Source: Larix sibirica
Lineage: Eukaryota > Streptophyta > Pinopsida > Pinales > Pinaceae
NCBI GenBank assembly: GCA_004151065.3
Contig: NWUY0300050434.1
Span: 1-34,922 of the forward strand
Direction of reading: 5' to 3'
Length of the DNA: 34,922 bases
This document shows, one piece after another, positions 1 to 11,500 of this stretch (the first letter of the stretch is position 1; each line of letters opens with the position of its first letter). The translations under genes were made by a program, and so were the position numbers. Below the pieces are notes generated by a model that was given only the letters and a program-made list of their open reading frames with translations, was not told where the DNA came from and made no database searches.

Positions 1-383
1 GCTTCTGCACTTCCTGCAGATCTATCCCGTGCCAACAGCCATCGAGCTAGTTCAAGAGCTTGAGAGATAATAGGATAGCAAGTAGCAGAGTGTCCAGAGG
101 CAAACAACTATCGAGAGAATATATGAGAGATTGCTATCAACATTGCCAAATAAGTAGGGCTCTCGATCAACCTTTCCATTCCGTAAATGATGAGGAGTGA
201 ATGTGTCCTGACTGTAGAATCGGCCATATATTGCACCCTTAAATGGTCATGAGAACTGGGGTGGTTGAGGATCCTACAGATCATCCTATGATCAGCTGAA
301 ACCATTAAATACCATTCGTTTTCCATACTTGGATCCCATTTGTGAGAATGCCTGCTCAGGGATTTCCCTAATCGGGAAATCAT
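1..383 (-). pseudogene. Unidentified reading frame downstream of LINE-A RNase H (runs off left edge)
   Basis: A minus-strand frame opens with ATG at 383 and is interrupted only by one TAG at 108-110. It then continues in the same frame to the window edge, so about 127 codons carry a single stop. The product has no domain I recognise and no clear membrane segment or coiled coil. It begins 130 nt after the LINE-A ORF2 stop (513-515) on the same strand. It could be an additional 3' ORF of the element, 3' flanking DNA carried along with it, or an unrelated exon. The 3' end and poly(A) tail of LINE-A are not visible, so the element boundary cannot be set. The open length in AT-rich DNA is suggestive but not proof of coding. 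Confidence 0.3.
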
Positions 384-512
384 CGCTCTCCCAAGGATTT
401 ATGCAAAGAGTCATTGTCATATTATGGTTATACTTGCTGACTTGATAGATCCTTATGGCAGAGTTAATTCACATGTGGTTGCATGCGGAAGCTGTCAACC
501 CCACTCTCCATC

Positions 513-3500
513 TATACGAGCGCATTAGGAAGTGCTGCCATTTCAATAAGAGAAGCCATGTCCAAGACCGCCACCTTCATGCATGCTTTCCAGGTGGGAT
601 CCTGCCTCCCTTGCGTGGCGGAGTAATGAAACTCAACCATATGAGAATACACTTCCTTGTTGGCTAAAATGTCGGCTACGTTGCTTCTTGTTCGTTTGGC
701 GTGGGGGGGGATAGAGCCAGGTGGCTATAAGGTAGAAGAGAGAGGGTTTCAAGCCGGCTTAGAAGGTGCCAACTAGGTGACACCTTTTCCGTTGGTGTTC
801 CTTAGAGTATTTTGGAGAAAATCCTTTACGCCACTAAGGAGTATCCCTCCACCACGAGTTGAGTTATGCTCATCCCGATGGAAAACTGGATGTCGCATGT
901 TAGGGCCCAAACTTCTGCTACATTGTTGGTGTCTGAACTAATGTTGCCTGTAAGAATGTGTAGGATTTCACCTTGATCATTTCTGTAAACAATCCCATAA
1001 CTGACTGGTCCAAGATTCCCTTTAGAGGCTTCATCATAGGTCATTTTCACAAAACCCTGAGGTGGTCTGGACCAAATCGTGGGGCTGGAAGGTGGTCGGG
1101 CTCTAGGAACTGCAAGGGAGTCCTTCTCAGGGGGCTGTGAAATTCCCCAATTTTTAAGAATTTGATTTTCCACTCCTCCAATCGAGAGTTCCTCCAAAGA
1201 CCATTGTTTGAGTCTGAGTGTTTCCAGGATATAAGTCTTGATGGCTCCCCAAAAATCGGTCCAGGATAACTGTTGGGAGAGTTAAAATTTTCAGTTTTGT
1301 TCTTTCTAGATATTCCAGAGGATGAAACCCATGAGGAGTTTCAAATCCTGTTCAGAACTGGAATCTTGAACGCTGTGATTCTCCAATTGGTGATGGTGGT
1401 GGAAATGCTCCCTTTGTTTCTGTCTGTGGTTAGCATGATTTGTGCCAGTTGGTCCCAGATTCAAGGGATGAATTCAAAATGGTTGAGCAGATGTTCCATT
1501 GTTTCTTCTTCACTATTGCAGAGGATGAAAATCGAGGGACTGACAAAGTTGCGTCGCTTCAAGTTATGCCAGGTAAGAATGCAGTTATGCATGACTTGCC
1601 ATAAAAATATGCTGACTTTGGGCCAAATATTGAGAGTCCAAATGTGTTTCCAAGCCTCTAAAGCTTTTGAGGGTTTAGTGTTGGCATGGATGGAGTAGGC
1701 CTCCTTGATGGTAAAGGTTCCCTTGGATGAGTGCCCCCAACGTAAAATGTCAAGTTCGTCTTTGCACATAATTCGTCTTTTTTAGAGTATCTCTTTCCAG
1801 TTTTTGGTATCTATATGTTGTGGAATGCTAAGTTGTGTATGAGTAACTTTCCAATCTTTCCAACCCTGAAGCATAGATTTAGTCATCCAATAGTCTGCAA
1901 CCTTGTACACACCTGAATGCATGGATTCGCGTTGCAGCTCCTCCAGATGTTGATTTTCGCTTAGGGGATTGAGCTGCTGCCAAGAGTCGTGCCAGAAGTT
2001 TATTGTTAGGCCATTTCTAATTTCCCAAAATGCATGATCTTGAATGAGCTTTCTGTTGCTCCAGGATGCATTCCAGATAGTTGAGCCCGAATGATGTTCA
2101 TTCCAGTGTATAAGTTGCTCCTCTCTATCTCTTGGAGCATATTTTTTCCTCGAGAGATTTGCCCAAAATTCTTTAGGGTTGTTCAACCATCTCTACCAAA
2201 ATTTTGCTCCAAGGACTGCATTGAGGATTTGGGGGTCTCTCAAGTGAAGACCTCCTTTAAGATTAGGTTTGCACAGTTCTGTCCAATTCACCAGAGCCCA
2301 TTTCTTACTCTCTTTGGTACCTTGCCATAGAAACTTCCTTTGAATATATTTTATTTTTTTTAGAATAATTTTTGGAGCAAGAAGGGCAGAGAAGATATAT
2401 ATAGGGATGACTTGGAGTACAGACTTTAGGATAATCAAACGTCATGCTAGGTTCAGGGTTCTAAAGGTCCAAGAAGAGAGGCGTCTGTTGAGAGAGGTTA
2501 TAAGATCTTCCAAGGTGCATTTCTAGAGTACATTGTATGAGAGAGGGATTCCTAGGTATTTGGAAGGAAAGGAGCTCCGTTGGAAGCCCATAATTATGGA
2601 AATGTTCAATTGGATCGCCCTAGGGGTGTTGAAAAAGAAGATTTGAGATTTATCGGGGTTAATGGAGGTGCTGAAAGCAGAACTTAAATTCTCTAGAATG
2701 GACTTTATTTCCTTAGATTCCTGAACAATTGGGATTCCCATCATCATGGTGTCATCCACGAACTGATTTTGCGAGATTGGGGGATCTATGCCATGAATGG
2801 GAATCCTGTGTAGTGAGCCTTCAGTGATTGCTGCTTTGATTATTCTGCTTAGTCCTTCTTCTATAATGACAAATAGAATCGGAGAGAGAGGGCCCCCCTT
2901 CTTGATTCCTCTTGAGAGCTTGAAGGGGGCAGCGGGTGACCCATTGATGAGAATGGAGAAAAAAGCGAAGGACGTGAGATTTATGATCCAAGAGATCCAA
3001 TTCTCATCAAATCCAAACGCTCTTAATATATTCCTCTTGTATTTCCAGCTAACTTTATCAAAGGTCTTAGAGAGATCAAGTTTGAGGAGCATACATTGCC
3101 TTCTGGTAGATTTGAGGGAGTGAATCACTTCATGAACTAGGAGAATACTATACATGATTTTCCATCCTTCAACATATCTCGTTTGTTCCAGCGAGATGAT
3201 GTGAGGGAGGATAGGCTTCAATCTGGTAGCAATGAATTTGGTTATGCTCTTGTAGATGACATTGCAAAGTGCGATAGGTCGGTAATTCTTAGGTTTTGAG
3301 ACTCGCTCTTCCTTAGGGATTAAAGTTAAGAAGGTAGCATTAAACGCTGAGAGAACCTTCCCAGAAATACGGGAGTCTTCGGTAATTTTCCAGACCTCTT
3401 CCTGAAGGAAATCCCAATAGTGGTGGAAGAAATCCGTTGTGAATCCATCCGGTCCCGGGGCTTTTCCATTATTCATGTCATGGACATCGGTATTGACTTC

Positions 3501-4853
3501 CTCTTGAGTGATAGGTCTCATAAGGGCATCATTTTGATCCTCCGAGCCTAGAGCAGGTATATGTTTGATAATTTTGTCAATAGCTGGGGAACGAGCAATC
3601 ACTGATTTAGAGAGAATGTCCCTGTAGTGATGATTGAGCTCTCTTTCCATATCCTCATGACTGGTGAATGTATTTCCTTGATCAACTTCCAGGATTTTGA
3701 TCTGGTTGATGTCCCTTCGATGGATCATGGATTCATTAAAGAATTTGGAATTATTCTCACCCTGTTTGAGCCATTGAACTCTAGATTTTTGTCTCCAAAG
3801 GATTTCCTCTTAAGTGTACCTTTCGTCTAGCTGTTGTTTAACCTGGTCTTCCTCATCCTTAAGTTGTCTCGTTTGTCCTTGCTGCCTGCAGATGATTTGA
3901 ATTTCCTGGAGGCGATTCTCCAAGGTTCTCTGGGCTTGAAAAATATTGTCGAAAGCATTTTTGTTCTGGTCTTTTAGTTTTTGCTTTAGGACCTTAATTT
4001 TCTGCTGGAATTTATCCATAAGCGTTCCATGTGGGATGATGATTTCCGTCCACCATTTCTTTATGTATTTTCTTGAAATCAGGGTGCGAGAGCCAAAAAA
4101 TTTCAAACTTGAAGGGTCTATGTTGTGCGATTCCAACCACATCCATCCATAGCTGAATTGGCCAGTGATCAGAACCCGTGATCGGCAGAATCGAGGAGTC
4201 GAGAGAGAGGCATTCCAGCATTAAAGGCTTTGAGATGAGGAATCAAACAAGTCGGCATGCAATATTTTGATGTCCTGAACTTCGATTGGTCTAAGTGAAG
4301 TCTCCTTCTGTAGGTTCAATATCAATCACGTGAAGTCTATCAATAGTGTTTTGGAAAAGTCTGTTGTACTCTTCCAATCTGCGAATTCCTCCTCTTTTTT
4401 CATCCAGATTCAAGATGACATTTAAGTCTCCTCCAATTATCTATCTATCAAGTAGAATATTATGATTTAGGCCTTCCAAAATGTTCAGAAAAGGCTTATT
4501 TTTTCTGGGTGAGTGGAAGGCTCGTAGACATTGGTTATGTAGAAGTCTTTATCTGACCCGATAATCCTTGCTTTGGCTGTGAGCATCCAAGTAGTAGAGC
4601 GAAAAGGATCAACGATAATGAAGGTTGGGTTCCAAAGGATGGCCAGACCTCCTGCAGTACCACGTGCATCAATCCTGGTATGATTCCTCTACCTCCAGCA
4701 AGATGAGAGTGTAGATTCCGCTTCCTACCTGGCACGCTTTATTTCTTGGAGAAATAAAATTTATGGCTTATCTGCTATGATTCGATTCCATAGGAGCCTT
4801 TGTTTGCGCCTACCATTCAGTCCTCTGATGTTCCAGGAGATCATATTCACCAT
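513..4853 (-). pseudogene. LINE-A ORF2: endonuclease, reverse transcriptase, zf-RVT, RNase H (inactivated)
   Basis: The ATG at 4853 is followed by the EN signature SWNIRGLN and the catalytic Glu in LQEIK. The EN C-terminal SDHWPI motif lies near 4173-4156. RT is the cleanest part, at 3728-2523: APGPDGF near 3458, KLDLSKTFD (motif A), GGPLSP, and FVDD (motif C) at 2762-2751. A thumb/connection region follows, then a zf-RVT-like segment (1769-1461). RNase H starts about 1060 with YDEASKGN and NNVAE. Its C-terminal VADILAN is near 680. Most of ORF2 is in one frame, including its TAG stop at 513-515, giving about 1447 codons. Stops lie at 3810, 2523, 2193, 1782 and 1461, and there are frame changes around 4040 and 1200-830. 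The RNase H third catalytic Asp reads Tyr (VEGYS), so that domain would be dead even without the stops. Confidence 0.88.
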
Positions 4854-4911
4854 TAAGAACGGTTGGGGAGGGGTTGATAATTGTCCGTTATCAAATTGGT
4901 TTGGCTAGAGT

Positions 4912-6290
4912 TTACCATGTAGCTACCAATTTCCTGAATGAGTTGATGCATTGACTTTCTGCCTGGTTTCTTTTTTCCTTAGTGTTTTTTCGGTTGTCTT
5001 TGGCTGGATCTCTGAGTATGCCAAGGGGTTTTGCAGATCTGACGGCTGCACCGGCATATGAGTTCATGAAAAAATTGTGTACCTTTCTAAGATGATCAAT
5101 AGGTATGGAATATAGATCCTTTTTCCTGAAGGCTTGCTCAAGATTATCTAGATCAAGACCCTCAAAATCAGTCTCATCAATTTCCATGATGTTATCTCCT
5201 TACGTGGTATGGGGGGCATTTGGAGAACTAGGAGGGCTAGGAGGACATGTATCCGATGCTTTGTCGTTGTCCTGGCTTGGATTTTCAAGAGGAGGTTTGG
5301 TTGTATTAAGGTCTTCCCTAGTCACCATGGTTTGATCTCCCTAGTTGTCCTGATGTGAGAGAGTTTCAAAGGAGTTACTGATAGAAGGTGGAGTATGCTC
5401 AGGGACAGGTTGTTTTTGAGGATTATTGCATTTTCGATTGTGGACCCGGGTGAAGCCTTCATCATGATTAGCTAGGTTGTTAGGGGGGGTGGTATGGAAT
5501 CGACATTATGTAGACAATTGCGAAAGAGATGATCATGAACATGGCATTTTTTGCAGCGAAAAGGGATGTGTTCATAGTCAAGGGTTTGCTCCCATTCTTC
5601 ATCTTGATAATTTAGGCAAATAGATCTAGGGAGAGGGCAGGCTATATTCATGTAGACACATATGCATGCAAATGAGGTGTATCTCCTTCTCTTAGTGGCT
5701 TCTGCGATTTTGAAAAAGAGCCCTATGGTGCTTTCGATGCCTTATAGGATCTCCTCTAGCCAAAATTCCTGTGGGAGCGAGTAGAGTTTGATCCAGATTG
5801 GGGCATGGGAGAAATATTCAATGTTTGGATTGAACTTTTCGACTCATTCTTTCAAGAATAACCCTTCTGAATTGAAGAAGTAAGGTCCATTCTCAAAAAC
5901 CTTGTTTCTATCCTCAAGATTGTGAAAGATAGCAGTGAAAAATCCCTTTGATCCCATTTGTAACTCAAAGTGGCCTTTCGATTTCCACCAATGATGGATC
6001 CATTTGATCAGATCTTTCTCAGTGAGTCTTAGTCCTAGGAACTTGCCAATCAGGGCGTGATTGTTTAAAAATTGTGAATTAGGACCAACCCTAGTCGATT
6101 GAATGACATACTTGTGTTTAGTCACAGTCTGAGCTATGCATGTCCTTGGTGTCCAGGCTAGAGCCGCCTTTGGATGGGAGGAGCTTGGGGTATGCTCCTA
6201 TAGTTGAAAGGATTCTTGAAATTTTTGTTGATCTCTAGCAGCTGAGAGTATATATGCAGGGGATTCAAACGTGGGTCTGGATAAATTCAT
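4912..6290 (-). pseudogene. LINE-A ORF1: DUF4283-like domain and CCHC zinc knuckle (inactivated)
   Basis: This is the Gag-like RNA-binding protein of plant L1 elements. The likely ATG is at 6290. In-frame stops occur at 6198-6200 (TAG), 5844-5846 (TGA) and near 5743 (TAA). The frame from 6125 down to about 5560 gives a DUF4283-like domain, with an IWIKLYSLP segment in the position of the usual VWVRLPNLP. A perfect CX2CX4HX4C knuckle (CKKCHVHDHLFRNC) follows at 5555-5514, in the same frame. After a frame change the C-terminal tail is open from 5187 to the TAG at 4912 and is charged and Lys-rich. The order DUF4283, zinc knuckle, basic tail is the same as in LINE-C ORF1. Confidence 0.82.
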
Positions 6291-6540
6291 GCCACCTCCC
6301 GTGGCTTCATGGATCGTGTCACGGAATGAAGGGGGTGTGCCCCCCCCAAGGATTTGTAGCCATTACGACGGCTACTACCCTTCCAAAAAGGAAAAGCCTC
6401 CAAGACGATATAGGAGAAGCAGCCTGCAACAAAAAACCCGGCCTCAAGTGGAATTGCAACACCATCGTCTTCTTGGAGCCCATATTATCCTATTCCAAAA
6501 ACCTACAAGTTAAACACCGAATTTGACCTATTAATAATGA
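6291..6540. other. Probable LINE-A 5' UTR and adjoining sequence
   Basis: This stretch should contain the 5' end of LINE-A, but no boundary or direct repeat marks it. A plus-strand frame (6271-6513) is basic and Arg/Gln-rich, and opposite-strand shadows overlap it. I cannot assign it to a gene. Confidence 0.3.
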
Positions 6541-7460
6541 CGCGGCGAAGTTCATAAATTAATAACTGAAACGAAAAAAAAGGATTTTAAAAGCGTGAGA
6601 GGTATCTTTCAAGATTTCAAGGCCGAACCTGTTACAAAAGAAGAATACTATGAAGCAACCACAACAGAGTCCGAAAATGAAGAACGTAACAATCAATAAA
6701 GAAATAATAATTATGTCAAAGAAGAATTTAATTATCTAGAAATGGATAAGGATTTGACTCCAACAATTTAATGTTAGAATATGATCATTCTTCTGACTCT
6801 GATAATGACGATGACAACAGTGCTAATTATGCATTGCAATTTAGACTTTGACATCAAAGACAAGGGTCTTGAAGGTCATGCTTTACTTTAAAAAGTTGAA
6901 GACGACATGTCTGAACACGCTTAGCCATGCTGCAACCGAAGGTATGAGTGATGAAAACTATGTTTGCATCCAAACAACAACTATATCCACCAACCATCTA
7001 TACTGGAATCCACCGTGTGCAAATGTTTATCAATAGAGAAATAAAAACCCAGAAGTACATTCAACTCTATGCATTTATGACTAGCTCACTAGAATAAATG
7101 TTTCCACTTATGACATGAAATTTGTAGATGTTGGTGGAACTTTTGTTGATGTGGGTCTTCATGAGGCATTTTGTATTCAACAAAATTTGGAGCCTGGATT
7201 GCATGTGACAGTTGCCATGGGTTCTAAAGAGATTTTGGAGGATGATTGTATATGGAAAGCAGTGGACCATTTAGAGCTGAGCAAAAAGATGGGGCCTTAT
7301 TAGGGTTACAGTGTGCACTATGCTAGTAATATTAGTTATGCTATCAGGAAAAAAATGAGGGCTTCTCCATATATGAAGGTAATGGTGTCATTAGTCAGTT
7401 TTGGCGTCGTGCTAGTTCAAGGAAGACGTATCACTACCAAAAGAGCCCCTTTCACAAGAT
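6541..7460 (+). pseudogene. Decayed reading frames with a possible retropepsin-like fragment
   Basis: Short plus-strand segments look protein-like but are broken by many stops. One acidic piece runs at about 6583-6760, a Ser/Asp-rich piece follows near 6770-6850, and the longest open piece is 7115-7303. The last resembles the core of a Ty3/gypsy or pararetrovirus-type aspartic protease: DVGGTFVDVGLHEAF in the place of DSGATHNFI..., followed by a VTVAMGSKE stretch in the place of V.VANG. The key DSG would read DVG, so it would be inactive. This is a pattern-level match only. The family (LTR retrotransposon or endogenous pararetrovirus) cannot be decided. Confidence 0.3.
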
Positions 7461-8523
7461 CAATTGTCAAGTAATTGCACAATTAACCACACATTCGGGG
7501 AGGACTCTGTCAGGTTAAAAATTAGAGAGGTTGCATGATTATCCACTGGATTCATAACTATCACCAATCCTAATTAGATAATAAATTCATTGCATGTTGG
7601 TCAGGGTATTCAAGTTGTGTCCGTCTGGAACCGCCACTAGTTCATGAGCCACATTAAAGAAATATACTCATAATTCCATCCATCACTATTGAGAATACAA
7701 ATGGAATTATGTGTGGGTCTAAGATCATTACACCATTCAAGACACCAACACAAGTCATGAATTAAAAGACATACCCTCACTACTGTAAAAGTATTCAACC
7801 TTGTCGAACTAGGCTGGAGTAAGTCCCATAAGGTCGAAGAACACGTAAGAGATTGTAATGATGTATCCATCCAATTGGGGCCGCAAAATGTGATCACGAG
7901 GTTGAGTATCTTGTGATCCTAAATTAGAGGACGTGACTCTCCATCATAAAATAAAGAAGAAACGTTGGCTAAAATATAACGACTATAAGAAGAAACAAAC
8001 TAATTTTATTATACTCAAAGGTTATAAGAGTAATCCATGATGTTCTAATTCAAAGAGGTATATAAGTGATTAATACTCAAGTATAAGGATAACTGTGGAA
8101 TGTTGTTATTTAATCGAAATGTATATGGATGGACAAAATCATTGTTTATTAGAAATATATATATATATATATAATCGAACGGAAAAGATTAAGTGTTAAC
8201 GATTACGAAGAATTCGTGAAGTCTTAGCAAAGTAGAAGTTAAAAAGGTAGAAGTTAAAGAGCAATGTGGAGACAATTTTAAAGCTTTGAGGACAAAGCTT
8301 TCATGAAGACGGTGACAATGTTATGAAGATAAAATAATGAATATTATATTATTTAATTATATTTAATATTAATATTATTATGAATAGGAGCCTATGTAGA
8401 GACACAACCTAATACAAAAGGTAGGTCATCTTAAAAGCCTATATAAGTTAGGCCAACTCTTCATTGTAAAAACATCACTCATATTATTATTTTTAACAAT
8501 TATATATATAAAAACATCACTCA
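7461..8523. other. AT-rich stretch without a gene; LTR-like features near its right end
   Basis: I see no credible gene. A run of AT dinucleotides lies around 8156-8173. A TATA-like segment (CCTATATAAG, about 8439-8448), followed by CTCTTCATTGTAA, resembles the promoter end of a plant LTR, but no second LTR or terminal repeat pair was found. A 15-bp direct repeat sits at 8467-8481 and 8509-8523, right against the LINE-B 5' break. Confidence 0.3.
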
Positions 8524-11500
8524 CGGGAGTGACCTTTGTTATTCTAAATGTATATGGGCCTTTCATGAATCGATGAGCTTTCTGGGAAAATTTCTCTACT
8601 GAAGGGATTTGGGAGGCTCAAAATTTGATTATGGGAGGTGATCTTAATCTCACAGTTTCAAAGAGAGAAGTTTGGCAAAAGTTGGCAAGGAAAGACTCGC
8701 TCAACATCTTTCTTAGTGCCCTTTTCGAATCCAAAATTGTTGTAGATGTTCAACCTCGAAAGCTTGATCCCACTTGGAGGAACAAAAGGAGCGGGGAAAT
8801 AGTGATCTCGAAAAGGCTGGACAGATTTCTAATATCAAAGAACCTTCTTTCAGGACAATTATCGGTCACTTCTTGGGTTGAGGAAGGAGGATTATCTGAC
8901 CATCGTCCAATCATGCTATCCCTTACCTTACAGGAATAGAAGCCGGTCGCACCTTTCAATTTCAACCCTGTATGGTTAAAGGAAGAAGGGTATCAGAAAT
9001 TGGCACAGGATTTATGGTCTCATTTGAGGCTTGACTCCCAGGACTCTTGTATGAAACAAATGGTAGATAAATTTGTCAAGGTAAAAAAGGATTCTAAAGA
9101 GTGGGTGGAAGTATTTCAAGCAAGTCAGTAGTCTCTATTAAAAGAGGTGGAAGCAAGTATTTCAGAGGTTTATAGACACAGATCTATTGGAGTTTTTTCT
9201 GAAGAGGAGATGGATAGGCTAAAAAATTATGAATTCAGCTTTACAGGATTGCTAGCAAGAGAAGGACAATTGTGGAGACTCAAGAGTAGAGCGGTTTGGA
9301 TAGCAGGAGGGGATAACAACACCAAATTCTTCCATCGTTATGCTACTCACAAAAGGAATGTCAATACTATTGCTGAAATCTAGAATGAGCTAGGTATGAA
9401 GCTTATCTCTTTCAAGGATAAGGTTGAGGCATGGGTTTCTTATTTCAATTCTTTATTTAGGGAACAAGAGGGTTTCCCTATACAAGAAATATTGCAAGTC
9501 CTAAGACTCTTTCCTAGATCCGTTACAGAGGAAATGAATGATTCTCTTGCAAAGGAAGTCTTGGAGGAAGAACTTAGTTGGATAGTTCGTTCCTTTCAAA
9601 AAGGGAAGAGTCCTGGACCAGATGGGTTCTCCATTGAGTTTTCCTATGTTTTTATGATCTATTAAAGGATGATTTTTAGAAGGTAGTTCAGGAGTCACAA
9701 CGTTCGGGGAAGTTCCTGGGAGCTATGAACTCAACTTTTTTAGCCTTAATACCAAAAAACAGAAGCCTTTGACCTTTGGTGATTTTAGACCAATATCTTG
9801 CTGCAATGTGGTCTATAAAATAATAGCCAAAGTAATCGCCCAAAGGTTGAATCCTATACTAAGTAATATCATCTCAGAGCAATTTGGCTTCTTGTCTAAT
9901 TGTCGAATTCATGATGCAGTCTCACTAGCTCAGGAGGTAATTCATTCGATCAACAAGAACAAGGTCAATGCCTTTGCTTTGAAGCTAGACCTGTCCAAGG
10001 CCTATGATAGGGTGAATTGGACTTTTCTTCGTCTCTTACTTATCCAAGTAGGATTTTCAATAGACCTAGTGAACTGGATAATGGGATGTGTTAATTCGGC
10101 CACCTTTGAAATTCTCATCAATGGGTCTCCATCCTCCTTCTTTAGATATACAAGAGGACTGAGGCAAGGGTTCCCTCTATCACCCTTCCTTTTCTTATTG
10201 GTAGTTGAATCATTGAGCAAGTTGGTGCAACAGGCTAAGAGGATTGTGTCTTTTAAGGAAGTAAGGGTTTCCAAGTCTGTGGATTTGACTCACATTTTAT
10301 TCGTAGATGATTTTCTACTGATGGGAGAAGGATCATTGGAAAATTTGCAATCCATATCCCATATTTTATCTCTTTACAAAAATCCACGGGAATGGAGATA
10401 AATGTAGAAAAATCCAACTTAGTTTTCAACAGGATCTCAAAGGATTTACACTAGAGAGTTGGGAATGTGGTTGCTTACCCAATAAGTTCGTTTTCTGAAG
10501 GCTTCAAGTATTTAGGTTTATTCCTCAAGCCAAATGATTATTCCTTTAAGGACTGGTTGTGGTTGTACAAGAAGGTGGAATCACAAATTTCTTGTTGGGC
10601 TAACAAGTTCCTTTCAAGAGGAGGTTGAATGGTACTACTGAAAGTGGTCCTCCAGAGTATCCATGTGTATTGGGATTCTATAGCATACATTCCAAAAGGA
10701 ATTTTGATTAATATTCGAACGAACTGCTTCTCCTTCCTATGGATAGTTAGTAAAAAAAAAGGGTTACCGTTAGAGAAATGGTCTACATTTGCAAATTTAA
10801 AATAGTTGGGTGGTTAGGGGATTAAGAACTCGTTATTGTTCAGCCATTCCTTAGATGCAAAATCTCTTTGGAGGTTGGCTCAAAATACAAAAACTCTGTG
10901 AGGAAAAGCATTAAAATCTAAATATTGCCCAAACTCTTATATGGTTGATTGGTTCAAATTTAGACACAAATCTCATAAAGTAGGATCTGTAGGATGGAAA
11001 GTGTTAGTCCTCTCTTTTCCTCTTATTGGAAAGTGGACGGCATGGAGAATTGGTAATGGTAGGAATGTTCGCATTGGGAAAGATCCTTAGGTTGGAGTTG
11101 GGGAGGATTATAAGCTTTGTGCTAATGTTTTAGCCAAAATTAAGAGTTTCAACATTTCTATGATTGCTGATGTGAAGAGTGTTTCCTCTCGGGACATTGT
11201 ACAAAATGGTTGGAAATCGGCACAGGATCTGGGATTAGAAGGAGATGAATCTAGTGAATGGGCATGTTTCATTAACAAACTGGAAATTAACTTCATCTCT
11301 TTGGACGAAAATGAAATAGATAAACTAGTTTGAACAAAGAATAACTCAACAGGGGACTTCTCAACCAAACTAGGATATGAAGATTATGCCATAGACTCGT
11401 ATTCTAGTGAAAAGAAGTGATGGTGGTCGGTCTTATGGAAGACAGCAGGTCCCCTCAAAGCCAAAATTGTCTTGTGGCTCGCACTAAGCAATAAGATGCT

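Larger units (their letters stand above)
513..6290 (-). mobile_element. LINE-A, plant L1-type non-LTR retrotransposon with RNase H
   Basis: The element reads right to left: ORF1 (6290-4912), a 58-nt spacer, then ORF2 (4853-513) with EN, RT, zf-RVT and RNase H in that order. Both proteins are recognisable but broken by stops and frameshifts, so this is an old, non-autonomous copy. The limits given are those of the coding part. The 5' UTR should lie just right of 6290. The 3' UTR lies left of 513 or outside the window. I found no target-site duplication. Confidence 0.9.

Noticed and set aside
4535-4735. 66-aa minus-strand frame inside LINE-A
   Set aside because: It is out of frame with the endonuclease. 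The true EN frame, with WNIRGLN and LQEIK, runs beside it.
5105-5335. Plus-strand frame opposite LINE-A ORF1
   Set aside because: It is the antisense shadow of the ORF1 tail, with no independent motif or signals.
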